From Bacteroidota bacterium (GTDB taxonomy: Bacteria; Bacteroidota; Bacteroidia; Flavobacteriales; Weeksellaceae), in contig JAEWYW010000007.1 of assembly GCA_023458535.1 (NCBI GenBank), forward strand, positions 1 through 43,944: DNA of 43,944 bases. Reading direction: 5' to 3'. Each line of letters opens with the position of its first letter. The first letter of the stretch is position 1. Below, piece after piece: positions 31,301 to 39,312 of the stretch. The notes beneath the pieces are model-generated. The model was not told the origin of the DNA, made no database searches, and saw nothing but the letters and a program-made list of their open reading frames with translations. Position numbers and translations under genes: made by a program.

Positions 31301-33331
31301 CAAGTTTGCATTGGGATCTTTAGAATCCAAATGAATGTTGTAAGCGCCATTGTTTATTTTGCCATTCAAAGCCATATTTTGGTAACGGTAACCCTGATAG
31401 GTTACACTGCTCACTGTTCCGGAAAGAACAGTATTCATGGTCTTCACATCGAAGCCCGTTCCCTTTGCATAAATATTGGCTGTGATAGGTCCGATATCTT
31501 TATTTTGAATAATTTTTCCTATTTGGAGGTTTTCCAACTTAGCTTTCACATCGTAGGTTTCACGGGTCTTCCTTCTCATATCCACCAACGCCTGAATAAT
31601 AGCATTGCCCAGTGTTGTTTTGATGTTGATATGTGTGTTCACCTGCTGAGTACTGCCTTTTGCAGTTCCTTGAATTCTGAATTTTGATGGTAAAGAAATA
31701 TTGCTAGGAATGGTTCCTTTCGGCACTAAATTTAAGATTGTTTTTGCTGAAGAACTCAGTTCACGAATATTAAGATCATACCATAAATTTTTAGGATTCA
31801 TGGCATTTTTTATCTTTCCAGAAGCGCTTACAACAGTATTGTCTAAACCAGAAAGCTGTAAATTCTGCACCATAAGATCATTAAGGGTTCCCTTTAACCT
31901 CGCATCTACATTGAGTATCGCATTGGGGTACTTATTAAACGGACTGGTACTTCTTAAGCTGGGAACAAGCATCAAAATATCCGAAAAGCCAATTTTTGAG
32001 TTTTTGATATTGGCTAAAATCCTCACGGCACCTGGGTTGGCACTCAACTGTTCAATAGAATTGTAGTTAAGCACCACTTCGTCGCGAAGTAGCGTTTTTG
32101 GAGTTTGCAGATACAAATCTTTTAAATAAGCCTGCTCCTTTTCATAGACAAAGTCGGTTTCAAATTTTTGAATATCGAGTCCTCTGGCTTCTTTTATTTC
32201 TCCTTTTTTTACACTACCTGCAAAAGTTCCGTCTATCATTTTAAAATCCCGAACATCCACATTGAGTTTAGAAAAATTGAGGTGGTTAAAGTCCATTCCT
32301 TGTCTGGTGGGCGCAATTGCCGTGTTGTTGTACGCTATTTTTACATCCTCCAGATTCAATTTACCCATTAAAACACTTAAACTAGGTTTTTTTTCGGTTG
32401 TCGCATTTTGATTGGCAGCATCTGGTTGCGCATTCTTGGTTGGAAGGTAGAGATTTGCTGCTATATTAGCTCCTTTCAATTGAAGATTTTCAACGTCGTA
32501 AGACTGTTTTTCTAAATCTAAATTATTGACTTTAGTGCTCAGTTCATTGAATAAAACCTTTGCAAAGGTTTTGGTATTATCGTCACCGTAATCGATATTA
32601 AAATTGGTGAATTTTATGGTATTCAGACCAATTTTAAGAGGTTTTCTCGCAGAAAGAGAATCTACTTTCTCCTCCACATTATCAGCAACTTCTTCCAGTA
32701 AATCCTGTTTGAGTTTTAGCTTGAGACCGTCCATCTTGATATCGTTCACCGCATAAGAATTTTGATCTAAATCAAAAGTTTTTACACGGGTATCAAAAGC
32801 TTTGAAATATAAATTGATATCATTTCGAGACTGATTATCGATAAAACTTACCCCCACATCCTGCAATTTTATCCTGTCTAAAGAAATAATGAAAGGCTTT
32901 GAAGGGCTTTCATCTTTTTCTTTTGCCGCAAAAGCATCGATAATGTAATCGAAATTAAATTTTCCCTCTGGATTGCGCACCACATTGGCACGAGCTCCAT
33001 TAAGATCTACCGATGTAAGATCTACTTTATTTTTTAGAAGTTGCGGAATATCTAAACCTACCTCTAGGTTGTTTACATACAACAATGTATCAACATCCTG
33101 CCCCTGAAGGAAAAGTTTTTGTAATTCTATTTTGTTAGGAAAATTAATGTAAACCCTTTCCAGGCTAACTTTTGTGTGGATTTTCTCCTCGAGATAAGTT
33201 ACCAGTTTACCCTTAAAAAAATTCTGAACTGCTGGAAGTCTTAAACTTAAAATAAAAACAATCAGTAAAACAATGATTGAAAGCAGTGTAATGCCTGTTA
33301 TTTTTAATATTTTTTTTCCGTTTATCTTCAA
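28304..33331 (-). CDS. tamB: TamB-family translocation and assembly module protein
   Basis: 1675 residues: one N-terminal membrane anchor (about 10-32), then a very long run of repeated beta strands that forms the hydrophobic groove of AsmA/TamB-type bridges, and the conserved C-terminal TamB (DUF490) domain (about 1250-1640; LQLKGELMKPDITFDITM, QVFALLLLNRFVG, DYSLSKDGRYMLRAYRKNQY). It should span the periplasm from inner membrane to TamL. The tail (after 1640) is rich in Lys, Arg, Asn and Gln. The start is TTG at 33331, 13 bases after the predicted transcript start. First gene of the tamB-tamL-yihY operon. E. coli TamB has 1259 residues; long versions are common in Bacteroidota. Confidence 0.92.
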   Translation of the reverse strand: MKINGKKILKITGITLLSIIVLLIVFILSLRLPAVQNFFKGKLVTYLEEKIHTKVSLERVYINFPNKIELQKLFLQGQDVDTLLYVNNLEVGLDIPQLLKNKVDLTSVDLNGARANVVRNPEGKFNFDYIIDAFAAKEKDESPSKPFIISLDRIKLQDVGVSFIDNQSRNDINLYFKAFDTRVKTFDLDQNSYAVNDIKMDGLKLKLKQDLLEEVADNVEEKVDSLSARKPLKIGLNTIKFTNFNIDYGDDNTKTFAKVLFNELSTKVNNLDLEKQSYDVENLQLKGANIAANLYLPTKNAQPDAANQNATTEKKPSLSVLMGKLNLEDVKIAYNNTAIAPTRQGMDFNHLNFSKLNVDVRDFKMIDGTFAGSVKKGEIKEARGLDIQKFETDFVYEKEQAYLKDLYLQTPKTLLRDEVVLNYNSIEQLSANPGAVRILANIKNSKIGFSDILMLVPSLRSTSPFNKYPNAILNVDARLKGTLNDLMVQNLQLSGLDNTVVSASGKIKNAMNPKNLWYDLNIRELSSSAKTILNLVPKGTIPSNISLPSKFRIQGTAKGSTQQVNTHINIKTTLGNAIIQALVDMRRKTRETYDVKAKLENLQIGKIIQNKDIGPITANIYAKGTGFDVKTMNTVLSGTVSSVTYQGYRYQNMALNGKINNGAYNIHLDSKDPNANLKLTASGVYNEKNPTVKVNGSIQKLDLNKLGFYDKPMILAGNIDGDFSSLNLDALNGYLNLKDFAISDTKEIYPVQEMLLKAVSTDSLNQITLKSQIADIALNGKYKLTQIIGSLQNTINQYYQFQKGSSVQKKIDPHQYFNFNAVIKNDDLIRKFVPDLKSFETITLTGNYDADNQKLLVDGKIPQLLYGENSIENAVLTINNDNNALQYNLSIANVKNADLELKKLDLVGDVANNIINYNLTTKDDKDVVQFLIAGNAKSLNQVTEISLRSDGLKLNYDNWNVAEGNFIQFGNRGILANNFVLSNGESQIGINSETNVPNSPLNINISNFKIETITEMVKKEDLLAKGTINGTAQIRDLKNNMTLTSDLKITDLGIFGNPVGDVTAKIQNTRPKIFDANIALTGNDNDVKILGDYNAGNSSFNLNMDMNKLQMKAVEAFSMKNIENAEGYLSGNLKITGTTSSPNIIGQVKFNNVGLGITQLGSNFKNINDPINFTSRGIEFNRFKINDADGNALSIDGAVLTQTYKDFAFDLKVRGNDFKVVDSKEDMNKMMYGVLAVDTNLNIKGNLDLPKVDGKLTVTDKTDFTFVLPQSSPTLQDREGIVEFIDQDQVALQGTIKQDTISSQTKMKGMDVNVNIEVNKEAKISLLIDKANGDFVKLQGEAELTGGIDPSGKTTLVGVYEVEKGAYEMSVSLLKRKFDIQKGSTITWTGEPMSADLNITAVYKTEAPPIDLVEQQLSGLSASEINMYKQKIPFNTLLQLKGELMKPDITFDITMDDDNPSVATSVIDNTKTKLGQLRTEPSEMNKQVFALLLLNRFVGENPFDSGVGTSAETMARQSVSRILSQQLNNLASDLIKGVDLNFDLESTDDYSTGSKNTRTDLNVDISKKLLNDRLKVTIGSNFGLEGEARQNEQTTNIAGDVSVDYSLSKDGRYMLRAYRKNQYQVALQGQIVETGVGFVITLDYNKFREIFQKNKQNQRRRNQEKTNTTIEKDEN

Positions 33332-33347
33332 AGTTTATGCTTTTTTA

Positions 33348-33355
33348 CAAATTTA
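33348..33355 (-). promoter_or_regulatory. -7 element of the tamB operon
   Basis: TAAATTTG on the - strand, 16 bases before the TTG start of tamB. No TTG at the preferred -33 distance. Confidence 0.45.
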
Positions 33356-33444
33356 GGAAAATGAAATTTAATTTTAGAATAAACAAAATTAATATTTCAC
33401 AAATAAGTGACAAATGATGAAGGATAATTCAAAACTATAACGGA

Positions 33445-33472
33445 TTGGAGGTTGATAAATTATTTATCTTTG
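33445..33472 (+). promoter_or_regulatory. aroQ promoter
   Basis: TTG (33445-33447), 17 bases, TATCTTTG (33465-33472), 16 bases before the ATG at 33489. Confidence 0.6.
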
Positions 33473-33488
33473 TTAAAATTTTTTTAGG

Positions 33489-33893
33489 ATGAAAGTTTTA
33501 ATTGTCAACGGGCCCAATCTCAATCTTTTGGGAACCCGTGAGCCAGAAATATATGGCAGCACCACAATGGATGACTGTATTACTGCATTGCGAAATGAGT
33601 TTCAGCAACACGATATTCTTTTTTACCAGTCGAATATTGAAGGGGAGATCATTAACAGATTGCAAAAAGATGATTTTGATGCGCTGGTGATTAACCCTGG
33701 CGCTTTCACCCATTATTCTTATGCTATTGCAGACTGCCTAAAAAATATTGATAAAACAAAAATTGAAGTCCACATCAGTAATATTTACAAGAGAGAAGAA
33801 TTCCGGCAAAAATCCGTTACTGCAGCTTTTACAGACGGGATTCTGTCGGGTTTTGGAATAAAAGGTTACCGCCTGGCAATTTTAGGTCTATAG
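33489..33893 (+). CDS. aroQ: 3-Dehydroquinate dehydratase, type II
   Basis: Third step of the shikimate pathway: 3-dehydroquinate to 3-dehydroshikimate. Type II enzymes are cytoplasmic dodecamers. The 134 residues are slightly shorter than the usual 140-150 because the C-terminus is trimmed. Catalytic features are present: NGPNLNLLGTREPEIYG with Y22 as the base, INPGAFTHYSYAI with N69 and H75, EVHISNIYKREEFRQ with H95 and R106, and the final substrate-loop strand GYRLAI. Monocistronic, with a promoter and a strong terminator. Confidence 0.96.
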   Translation: MKVLIVNGPNLNLLGTREPEIYGSTTMDDCITALRNEFQQHDILFYQSNIEGEIINRLQKDDFDALVINPGAFTHYSYAIADCLKNIDKTKIEVHISNIYKREEFRQKSVTAAFTDGILSGFGIKGYRLAILGL

Positions 33894-33896
33894 AAA

Positions 33897-33930
33897 TAAA
33901 AAAGCATCCAAATATTTGGATGCTTTTTTT
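33897..33930. terminator. Terminator between aroQ and pckA
   Basis: AAAGCATCCAAAT (33901-33913) and ATTTGGATGCTTT (33914-33926) form a perfect 26-base palindrome flanked by A and T runs, so it can stop both convergent genes. Confidence 0.88.
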
Positions 33931-33947
33931 GTTATGATGTATTTCTT

Positions 33948-35552
33948 TTACAACTGAGGACCAGCAGCAACTAATCTTGCTCCTTCTGGAGTATCTGTGT
34001 ACTGCTCGAAGTTTTTGATGTATTTAGCAGCTAAATCTTTTGCTTTTGCTTCCCATTCTTCAGCCGATGCATACGTTTCTCTAGGATCTAAGATACCTTC
34101 TGAAACATTTGGCAACTGTGTAGGAATTTCAAGATTTAAAACTGGTACTTTTGTAGTTTCTACTTTCTCGATAGAACCATCGATGATTGCATCAATAATA
34201 GCTCTTGTATCTTTCAAAGAAATTCTTTTACCTGTACCGTTCCAACCTGTGTTTACCAAGTAAGCTTTTGCTCCATGCTCCTTCATTTTACCAATTAATG
34301 TTTTTGAATACATGGTTGGGTGTAGTGTAAGGAAAGCTTCTCCAAACGCTGGCGAGAAAGATGGTTGAGGCTCGGTAATTCCTCTTTCGGTACCTGCAAG
34401 TTTAGAAGTATATCCGCAAAGGAAGTGGTATTGAGCTTGATCTTCATCTAATATTGAAACTGGAGGCAACACCCCGAACGCATCAGCAGAAAGATAAACA
34501 ATCTTTTTAGCGTGACCTGCTTTTGAAGGAAGAACAATTTTGTTGATATGATAGATAGGGTAAGAAACTCTCGTATTTTCTGTAATACTTCCGTCTTTGT
34601 AATCTACTTCACCGTTTTCTTTTACTACAACATTCTCCAACAATGCATCTCTACGGATAGCACGGAAAATGTCTGGTTCTTTTTCTTCAGAAAGGTCGAT
34701 TACTTTTGCATAACAACCACCTTCATAGTTGAAAACACCGTTGTTATCCCAACCATGCTCATCATCACCAATTAAATATCTTTTTGGATCTGCAGAAAGC
34801 GTCGTTTTACCTGTACCTGAAAGACCAAAGAATAAAGCAACATCACCTTCTTCACCTACGTTAGCTGAACAGTGCATAGAAGCCATACCTTTTAGTGGAA
34901 GGTAATAATTCATCATTGCGAACATACCTTTCTTCATTTCTCCACCATACCAAGTTCCACCAATAATTTGAAGTTTATCTGTAAGGTTGAACATTACGAA
35001 GTTTTCTGAGTTCAAACCTTGCTCTTCCCACTTGTCGTTGGTAGTTTTAGAACCGTTCATCACCACGAAATCTGGCTCACCATAATGCTCTAACTCGTAA
35101 TGAGAAGGTCTGATGAACATATTTGTTACGAAATGCGCTTGCCACGCAACTTCCATAATAAATCTTACTTTAAGACGTGTATCTTTGTTGGTACCACAAA
35201 AAGTATCTACTACATAAAGTGTTTTCGCTTGAGAAAGTTGATTGGTAACCAAATCTTTACAATAAGCAAACGTTTCTGCTGTAGTAGGCATGTTTACTTT
35301 TCCATCCCAGAAAATCGTATCTTTAGAAACATCATCCTTTACAATGTATCTATCTTTTGGCGAACGTCCTGTAAATTCTCCTGTTTTTACAGAAACTGCA
35401 CCTGAAGTGGTAAGTTCACCTTTTTCGAAACCTTGACTACCTTCAGCCATCTCTGCCTGAAATAATTGCTCATAGCTTGGATTACGGATAATATTTTCAA
35501 ATCCTTTAATTCCTAAATTTTGAAGCTGTTGGATGATTTGTTCGTTATTCAT
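33948..35552 (-). CDS. pckA: Phosphoenolpyruvate carboxykinase (ATP)
   Basis: Gluconeogenic enzyme: oxaloacetate + ATP gives PEP + CO2 + ADP. The 534 residues match the ATP-dependent family. Seen here: the substrate loop TGEFTGRSPKDRYIV (57-71), the kinase-1a P-loop GLSGTGKT (243-250), the following LIGDDEHGW metal site, and the C-terminal LVNTGWNGTGKRI and RETYASAEEW segments. It is monocistronic. The 130 bases upstream contain no motif I would call a promoter with confidence. Confidence 0.97.
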   Translation of the reverse strand: MNNEQIIQQLQNLGIKGFENIIRNPSYEQLFQAEMAEGSQGFEKGELTTSGAVSVKTGEFTGRSPKDRYIVKDDVSKDTIFWDGKVNMPTTAETFAYCKDLVTNQLSQAKTLYVVDTFCGTNKDTRLKVRFIMEVAWQAHFVTNMFIRPSHYELEHYGEPDFVVMNGSKTTNDKWEEQGLNSENFVMFNLTDKLQIIGGTWYGGEMKKGMFAMMNYYLPLKGMASMHCSANVGEEGDVALFFGLSGTGKTTLSADPKRYLIGDDEHGWDNNGVFNYEGGCYAKVIDLSEEKEPDIFRAIRRDALLENVVVKENGEVDYKDGSITENTRVSYPIYHINKIVLPSKAGHAKKIVYLSADAFGVLPPVSILDEDQAQYHFLCGYTSKLAGTERGITEPQPSFSPAFGEAFLTLHPTMYSKTLIGKMKEHGAKAYLVNTGWNGTGKRISLKDTRAIIDAIIDGSIEKVETTKVPVLNLEIPTQLPNVSEGILDPRETYASAEEWEAKAKDLAAKYIKNFEQYTDTPEGARLVAAGPQL

Positions 35553-35682
35553 TTTTATTAAGATTTTCTTTCAAATTTTTAATGTGACGAAATTACTTAT
35601 TTTCAATGGAATGAAAGTTTTAAAGATACTGATATTCGTCAGAATTTACAAAGAAATATCATCCACAACAATCAGTTGAAAA

Positions 35683-36588
35683 TCAATTAATTAAATCCGA
35701 ATAATCGAAAATAGTGGAAAATCCTTTATGAGAAAAATATTCGTGATAACCTTCAAATTTACGGGACATCACAAAATCACCTCCCCAAGCTCCTAAACTT
35801 TTCACAAAAATAGGACAATCCGAAAAAAAATTATTCTTAACGGTGGAAATTCCTAAAAACTGTGAAATTTTTTCTTCATGAATCTCCATTAATTTAGAGA
35901 AATCGCTGAGAGAATTTGTGGCAACCACTTTTTGAGTAAGCTCTGTAAAAAATTGGATAAGATCTTGTGATTTTTCTTTAGAACGGTACAACTGAATACC
36001 TTCTCTGCTGTCTTGTTTCTGATTCAAATGAATAAAAATCAATTCGTCTTTAAAAATCGGATTAAAATCGACAGTAGAAAAAACTCTTTTTTGATCATCA
36101 ACCTGAAATAAAATCGGTGATTTTAGTTGTGCAATTGCAATATCGTAGCCACTGCCTCCAAGAGACCAATCATTCAGTTTAAAAGCATCAATATCACTCC
36201 ACTCTGCAAGATTGTTCATTAAAGTAGAACTGCTTCCCAAACCATAGTTGGCTGGAAATTGTAGATTGGTTTTCAAGTTATAAGAATCATCGCCTTGAAA
36301 TTTTGTTGAAGAAAGTTTCTGCACGTTTCTTAATACATTACAGATAAAATTGGCAGCTTCCGGCAAATTGGTTTCAAGGATTTCCCATTTAGAATAATCG
36401 ATTGCAACATTTAACCAAACTTGGTTTTGATGCAGTGCCAGCCAGTTGACAATTGATTTTTGGTCGGATTTTTCTTCATAAAAAAACTCTTGTCCTAGCT
36501 TTGTGGGAACAGCCAAGGCAAGAGCACCGTCTAAGACGAAATATTCTGAGGTAAGCAACAATTTTCCAGGTGAAAAAAGGCTTTTCAT
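35683..36588 (-). CDS. GHMP-family kinase of the GYDIA type
   Basis: 301 residues with GHMP-kinase layout: N-terminal SPGKLLLTSEYFVLDGALALA (6-26), the ATP-binding FPANYGLGSSSTL motif (111-123), and GSGYDIA (145-151), after which the subfamily is named. The C-terminal GAWGGDFVMS resembles motif 3. The family phosphorylates small alcohols or acids; members include mevalonate, phosphomevalonate and homoserine kinases. Flavobacteria generally use the mevalonate route for isoprenoids, so a mevalonate-pathway step is the likeliest role; the exact substrate is not known. It starts 11 bases from the end of fabD and is probably its downstream partner in one transcript. Confidence 0.85.
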   Translation of the reverse strand: MKSLFSPGKLLLTSEYFVLDGALALAVPTKLGQEFFYEEKSDQKSIVNWLALHQNQVWLNVAIDYSKWEILETNLPEAANFICNVLRNVQKLSSTKFQGDDSYNLKTNLQFPANYGLGSSSTLMNNLAEWSDIDAFKLNDWSLGGSGYDIAIAQLKSPILFQVDDQKRVFSTVDFNPIFKDELIFIHLNQKQDSREGIQLYRSKEKSQDLIQFFTELTQKVVATNSLSDFSKLMEIHEEKISQFLGISTVKNNFFSDCPIFVKSLGAWGGDFVMSRKFEGYHEYFSHKGFSTIFDYSDLIN

Positions 36589-36599
36589 ATTTTAAAAAA

Positions 36600-37475
36600 T
36601 TAAATGGCAGAAGCAGCATCTACATCTGCATTGATCTTTTTGATAAGACCTTGAAGAGTTTTACCAGGTCCTACCTCTACGAATTTGGTAGCACCATCTT
36701 TTATCATATTTTGTACAGACTGCGTCCATTTTACAGCACCTGTAAGCTGATCTACCAAATTTTTCTTGATTTGATCTGGATCTGATACCGCAGTTGTTGT
36801 AATATTTTGATAAACCGGAATGGTCGCTTTTCTAAATTTTGTATTTTCAATAGCTGCAGCTAATCTTTCCTGTGCTGGTTGCATTAATGGTGAATGGAAA
36901 GCCCCATTTACGGGAAGCAATAAAGCTCTTTTAGCACCCGCCTCTTTCAGAAGTGCACATGCCTTTTCTACCGCTTCAGTTTCTCCAGAAATCACCAACT
37001 GACCAGGACAATTATAGTTCGCTGGAACTACAATACCTTCCACTTGCTGACAAATCTCTTCTACTTTAGCATCTTCCAAACCTAGAATAGCAGCCATAGA
37101 ACTTGGGTTGATGTTGCAAGCTTCCTGCATCGCTTTTGCTCTCTCCGAAACCAACTTGAGTCCATCATCAAAAGACAAAACGCCGTTCGCTACCAATGCT
37201 GAGAACTCTCCTAGGGAATGACCAGCAACCATTTCAGCACCTAAGCCATTTACGGCCTTTAAAGCAGCTACCGAATGAATGAAGATGGAAGGCTGAGTAA
37301 CCTCAGTTCTTTTAAGATCTTCATCCGATCCATTAAACATGATTGTAAGAATATCGAATCCTAAGATTTCGTTGGCAGATTCCATCAGATCTTTAATGTC
37401 TTTACGAGAATCGTACAATTCTTTTCCCATGCCAACAAACTGAGAACCTTGCCCAGGAAATACAAGTGCTTTCAT
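36600..37475 (-). CDS. fabD: Malonyl-CoA-acyl carrier protein transacylase
   Basis: Transfers malonyl from CoA to ACP for fatty-acid elongation; cytoplasmic. The 291 residues match the family. The active-site GHSLGE contains S87, with H194 in GAFHSPLM as its partner. The oxyanion loop FPGQGSQFVGMG (6-17) and a C-terminal FVEVGPGKTLQGLIKK are intact. No other fab gene is next to it; instead the GHMP kinase follows after 11 bases. A TATTTTTG (37503-37496) lies 21 bases upstream of the ATG but has no -33 TTG. Confidence 0.96.
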   Translation of the reverse strand: MKALVFPGQGSQFVGMGKELYDSRKDIKDLMESANEILGFDILTIMFNGSDEDLKRTEVTQPSIFIHSVAALKAVNGLGAEMVAGHSLGEFSALVANGVLSFDDGLKLVSERAKAMQEACNINPSSMAAILGLEDAKVEEICQQVEGIVVPANYNCPGQLVISGETEAVEKACALLKEAGAKRALLLPVNGAFHSPLMQPAQERLAAAIENTKFRKATIPVYQNITTTAVSDPDQIKKNLVDQLTGAVKWTQSVQNMIKDGATKFVEVGPGKTLQGLIKKINADVDAASAI

Positions 37476-37558
37476 CTATTAGTATTAAATTACTGCAAAA
37501 ATAAAAATAAATATTATGATAAATTACTTGTGAAATTCAAGATAATTTATACACCTTC

Positions 37559-39265
37559 TTAAGGATTAAGCCTCACCACTCTATACCCAGTGTTGACATA
37601 AGCGCCTCCAGCTTTTGGTTTTGTAAATTCAAATTTAGTTGCCAACTGGGTTTGCGTTCTACCCATTTGTTTAAAGATTTCACCTTTTTTGTTTTCGCGG
37701 GTAAGCATATCATTCACCACATCAAAACCGATAATGGCATATTTACCTGGCGTTTTACAGTATTTGGCTTTGTAAGCTGCAAGAATTTCTTTCTCAAAAC
37801 TTCCATCAGGATTAATCTTTCTATCCATTAAATACACCAAATTAGCTACTCCCAAATCATCCTGTTTTCTCTCGAAAGCTGGAGCATAAAACATACTGAA
37901 TGCCTTCATATCAGGAGTTTCTTTTCCTAAAGTAATCATTCTGTTTGCAAAAGCTTCACCCACATCATCATTATTGCTCGCCAAAATAGCGATTACTGGA
38001 GCAGACTGCCCCGTCATCATATTAACATCAGCTTTAATCTCTGAAGCCGAACTTACAACGGTCACTTTCGGATTTTTAATGCCTTTTTCTAAATTGTTTT
38101 TCAGATAAGTTACATTTTCATCTTTAGAATTTCCTAAAATATAGATTTTTTGGTCTGAATAGACGCTTTTTACCTCGTCAACTATTTTATCAGCATAAAC
38201 CTTATCTTCTGTTTCAATAATAATTAAATTGCTGTGGCTTTGTAATTCTGGAGAATTTGCGAATGGCGCCACCACAGGAATTTTGTTGGCCTTGGTAAAA
38301 TCTAAAACATCTATAACATTAGATTTGAAGAATGGACCGATAATTAAATCTGTATTATTAGGGTTAATCTGAGTAAGAGAACTCTTGAAGGATGCTTCAT
38401 TACCCGAATCTACCACTTTTATATCTAGCTTCTGACCGTTTCTTGCATTTCTCTCGATGGCCAATTTAGCCCCAGTTAAGAAATCCAATGCCATACTTCT
38501 GTATTGGGTATCGTTGGAATTGTATCCGAATGGAAGCATTAAAACAACACTTAAGGCATCACCATTCTTTTTAACATAGGTAGCGTCCAACTTTTTCACC
38601 TTAAGAACCATTCCTGTTTTTAAACCTTTTGAAAGTTCAGGATTTAGAGCAATTAACTCATCAATGGTAATTCCGAATTTATTAACGATTGAAAAAACTG
38701 TATCACCTTGAACCACGGTATAGGTAGCATATTCTTCCTGACTGCCCAAATCTCTGCTGGAAGAACTTGACGTATCAATTACAGGTCTAGTAGAAACGGT
38801 AGATGTAGAACTTGATGCGTTATCTACAGCAACAGGAGCTGGTTTGAAGGCATCTTTATCTGCATATTTTTTAATTCTGTCTGCCGGAAGGACTAGTTTG
38901 TCCCCAATTTTCATTCCCGATTCCAATCCTGGATTAAGTTGGCGCAATTCATCCTCCGAAATTTTATACTGTCTGGTTATTCCATAAATGGTTTGCTTTG
39001 GTTGCACATAAATCTCTCCTTTTTCATTACTCGATGCTGGAGCAGAAGCATTATTTGAGCTTCCTTTTTTTACGGTTAAAACATCACCAATAGCCAATTT
39101 CCCGTCTTTAGCTTTCGGATTAATCTTAATAAGATCATCTACAGACATGCCGTATTTTTTAGCAATACTGTAGGGAGTATCTCCTTTAGAAACCGTATGT
39201 GTTTTTTGTGCGGAAACACCTAAAACAAAACTTAAACTGGACAGTATGAAAATTTTCTTTATCAT
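37559..39265 (-). CDS. Exported LysM-repeat protein fused to a periplasmic-binding (type I) domain
   Basis: 568 residues: signal peptide (1-19, ending LGVSAQ), three LysM domains for peptidoglycan binding (about 21-66, 86-131 and 180-228; e.g. HTVSKGDTPYSIAKKYGMS and YTVVQGDTVFSIVNKFGIT), with Ser/Thr-rich linkers between them, and a type I periplasmic-binding fold (about 235-550; DLIIGPFFKSN, IPVVAPFANSPEL, YAIIGFDVVNDML). The binding domain resembles amino-acid receptors and also LpoA, the outer-membrane activator of a penicillin-binding protein; LpoA itself has no LysM. No lipobox or membrane segment is seen, so it is probably held at the wall by LysM. Ligand unknown. It has its own promoter inside the bshC tail. 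Confidence 0.85.
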   Translation of the reverse strand: MIKKIFILSSLSFVLGVSAQKTHTVSKGDTPYSIAKKYGMSVDDLIKINPKAKDGKLAIGDVLTVKKGSSNNASAPASSNEKGEIYVQPKQTIYGITRQYKISEDELRQLNPGLESGMKIGDKLVLPADRIKKYADKDAFKPAPVAVDNASSSTSTVSTRPVIDTSSSSSRDLGSQEEYATYTVVQGDTVFSIVNKFGITIDELIALNPELSKGLKTGMVLKVKKLDATYVKKNGDALSVVLMLPFGYNSNDTQYRSMALDFLTGAKLAIERNARNGQKLDIKVVDSGNEASFKSSLTQINPNNTDLIIGPFFKSNVIDVLDFTKANKIPVVAPFANSPELQSHSNLIIIETEDKVYADKIVDEVKSVYSDQKIYILGNSKDENVTYLKNNLEKGIKNPKVTVVSSASEIKADVNMMTGQSAPVIAILASNNDDVGEAFANRMITLGKETPDMKAFSMFYAPAFERKQDDLGVANLVYLMDRKINPDGSFEKEILAAYKAKYCKTPGKYAIIGFDVVNDMLTRENKKGEIFKQMGRTQTQLATKFEFTKPKAGGAYVNTGYRVVRLNP

Positions 39266-39282
39266 TTTCGGAAATTATATTA

Positions 39283-39312
39283 CAAAAATACTTCTTTAAA
39301 ATTAAATAGCAA
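39283..39312 (-). promoter_or_regulatory. Promoter of the LysM/periplasmic-binding gene
   Basis: TTG (39312-39310), 19 bases, TATTTTTG (39290-39283), 17 bases before the ATG at 39265. It overlaps the last codons of bshC. Confidence 0.6.
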
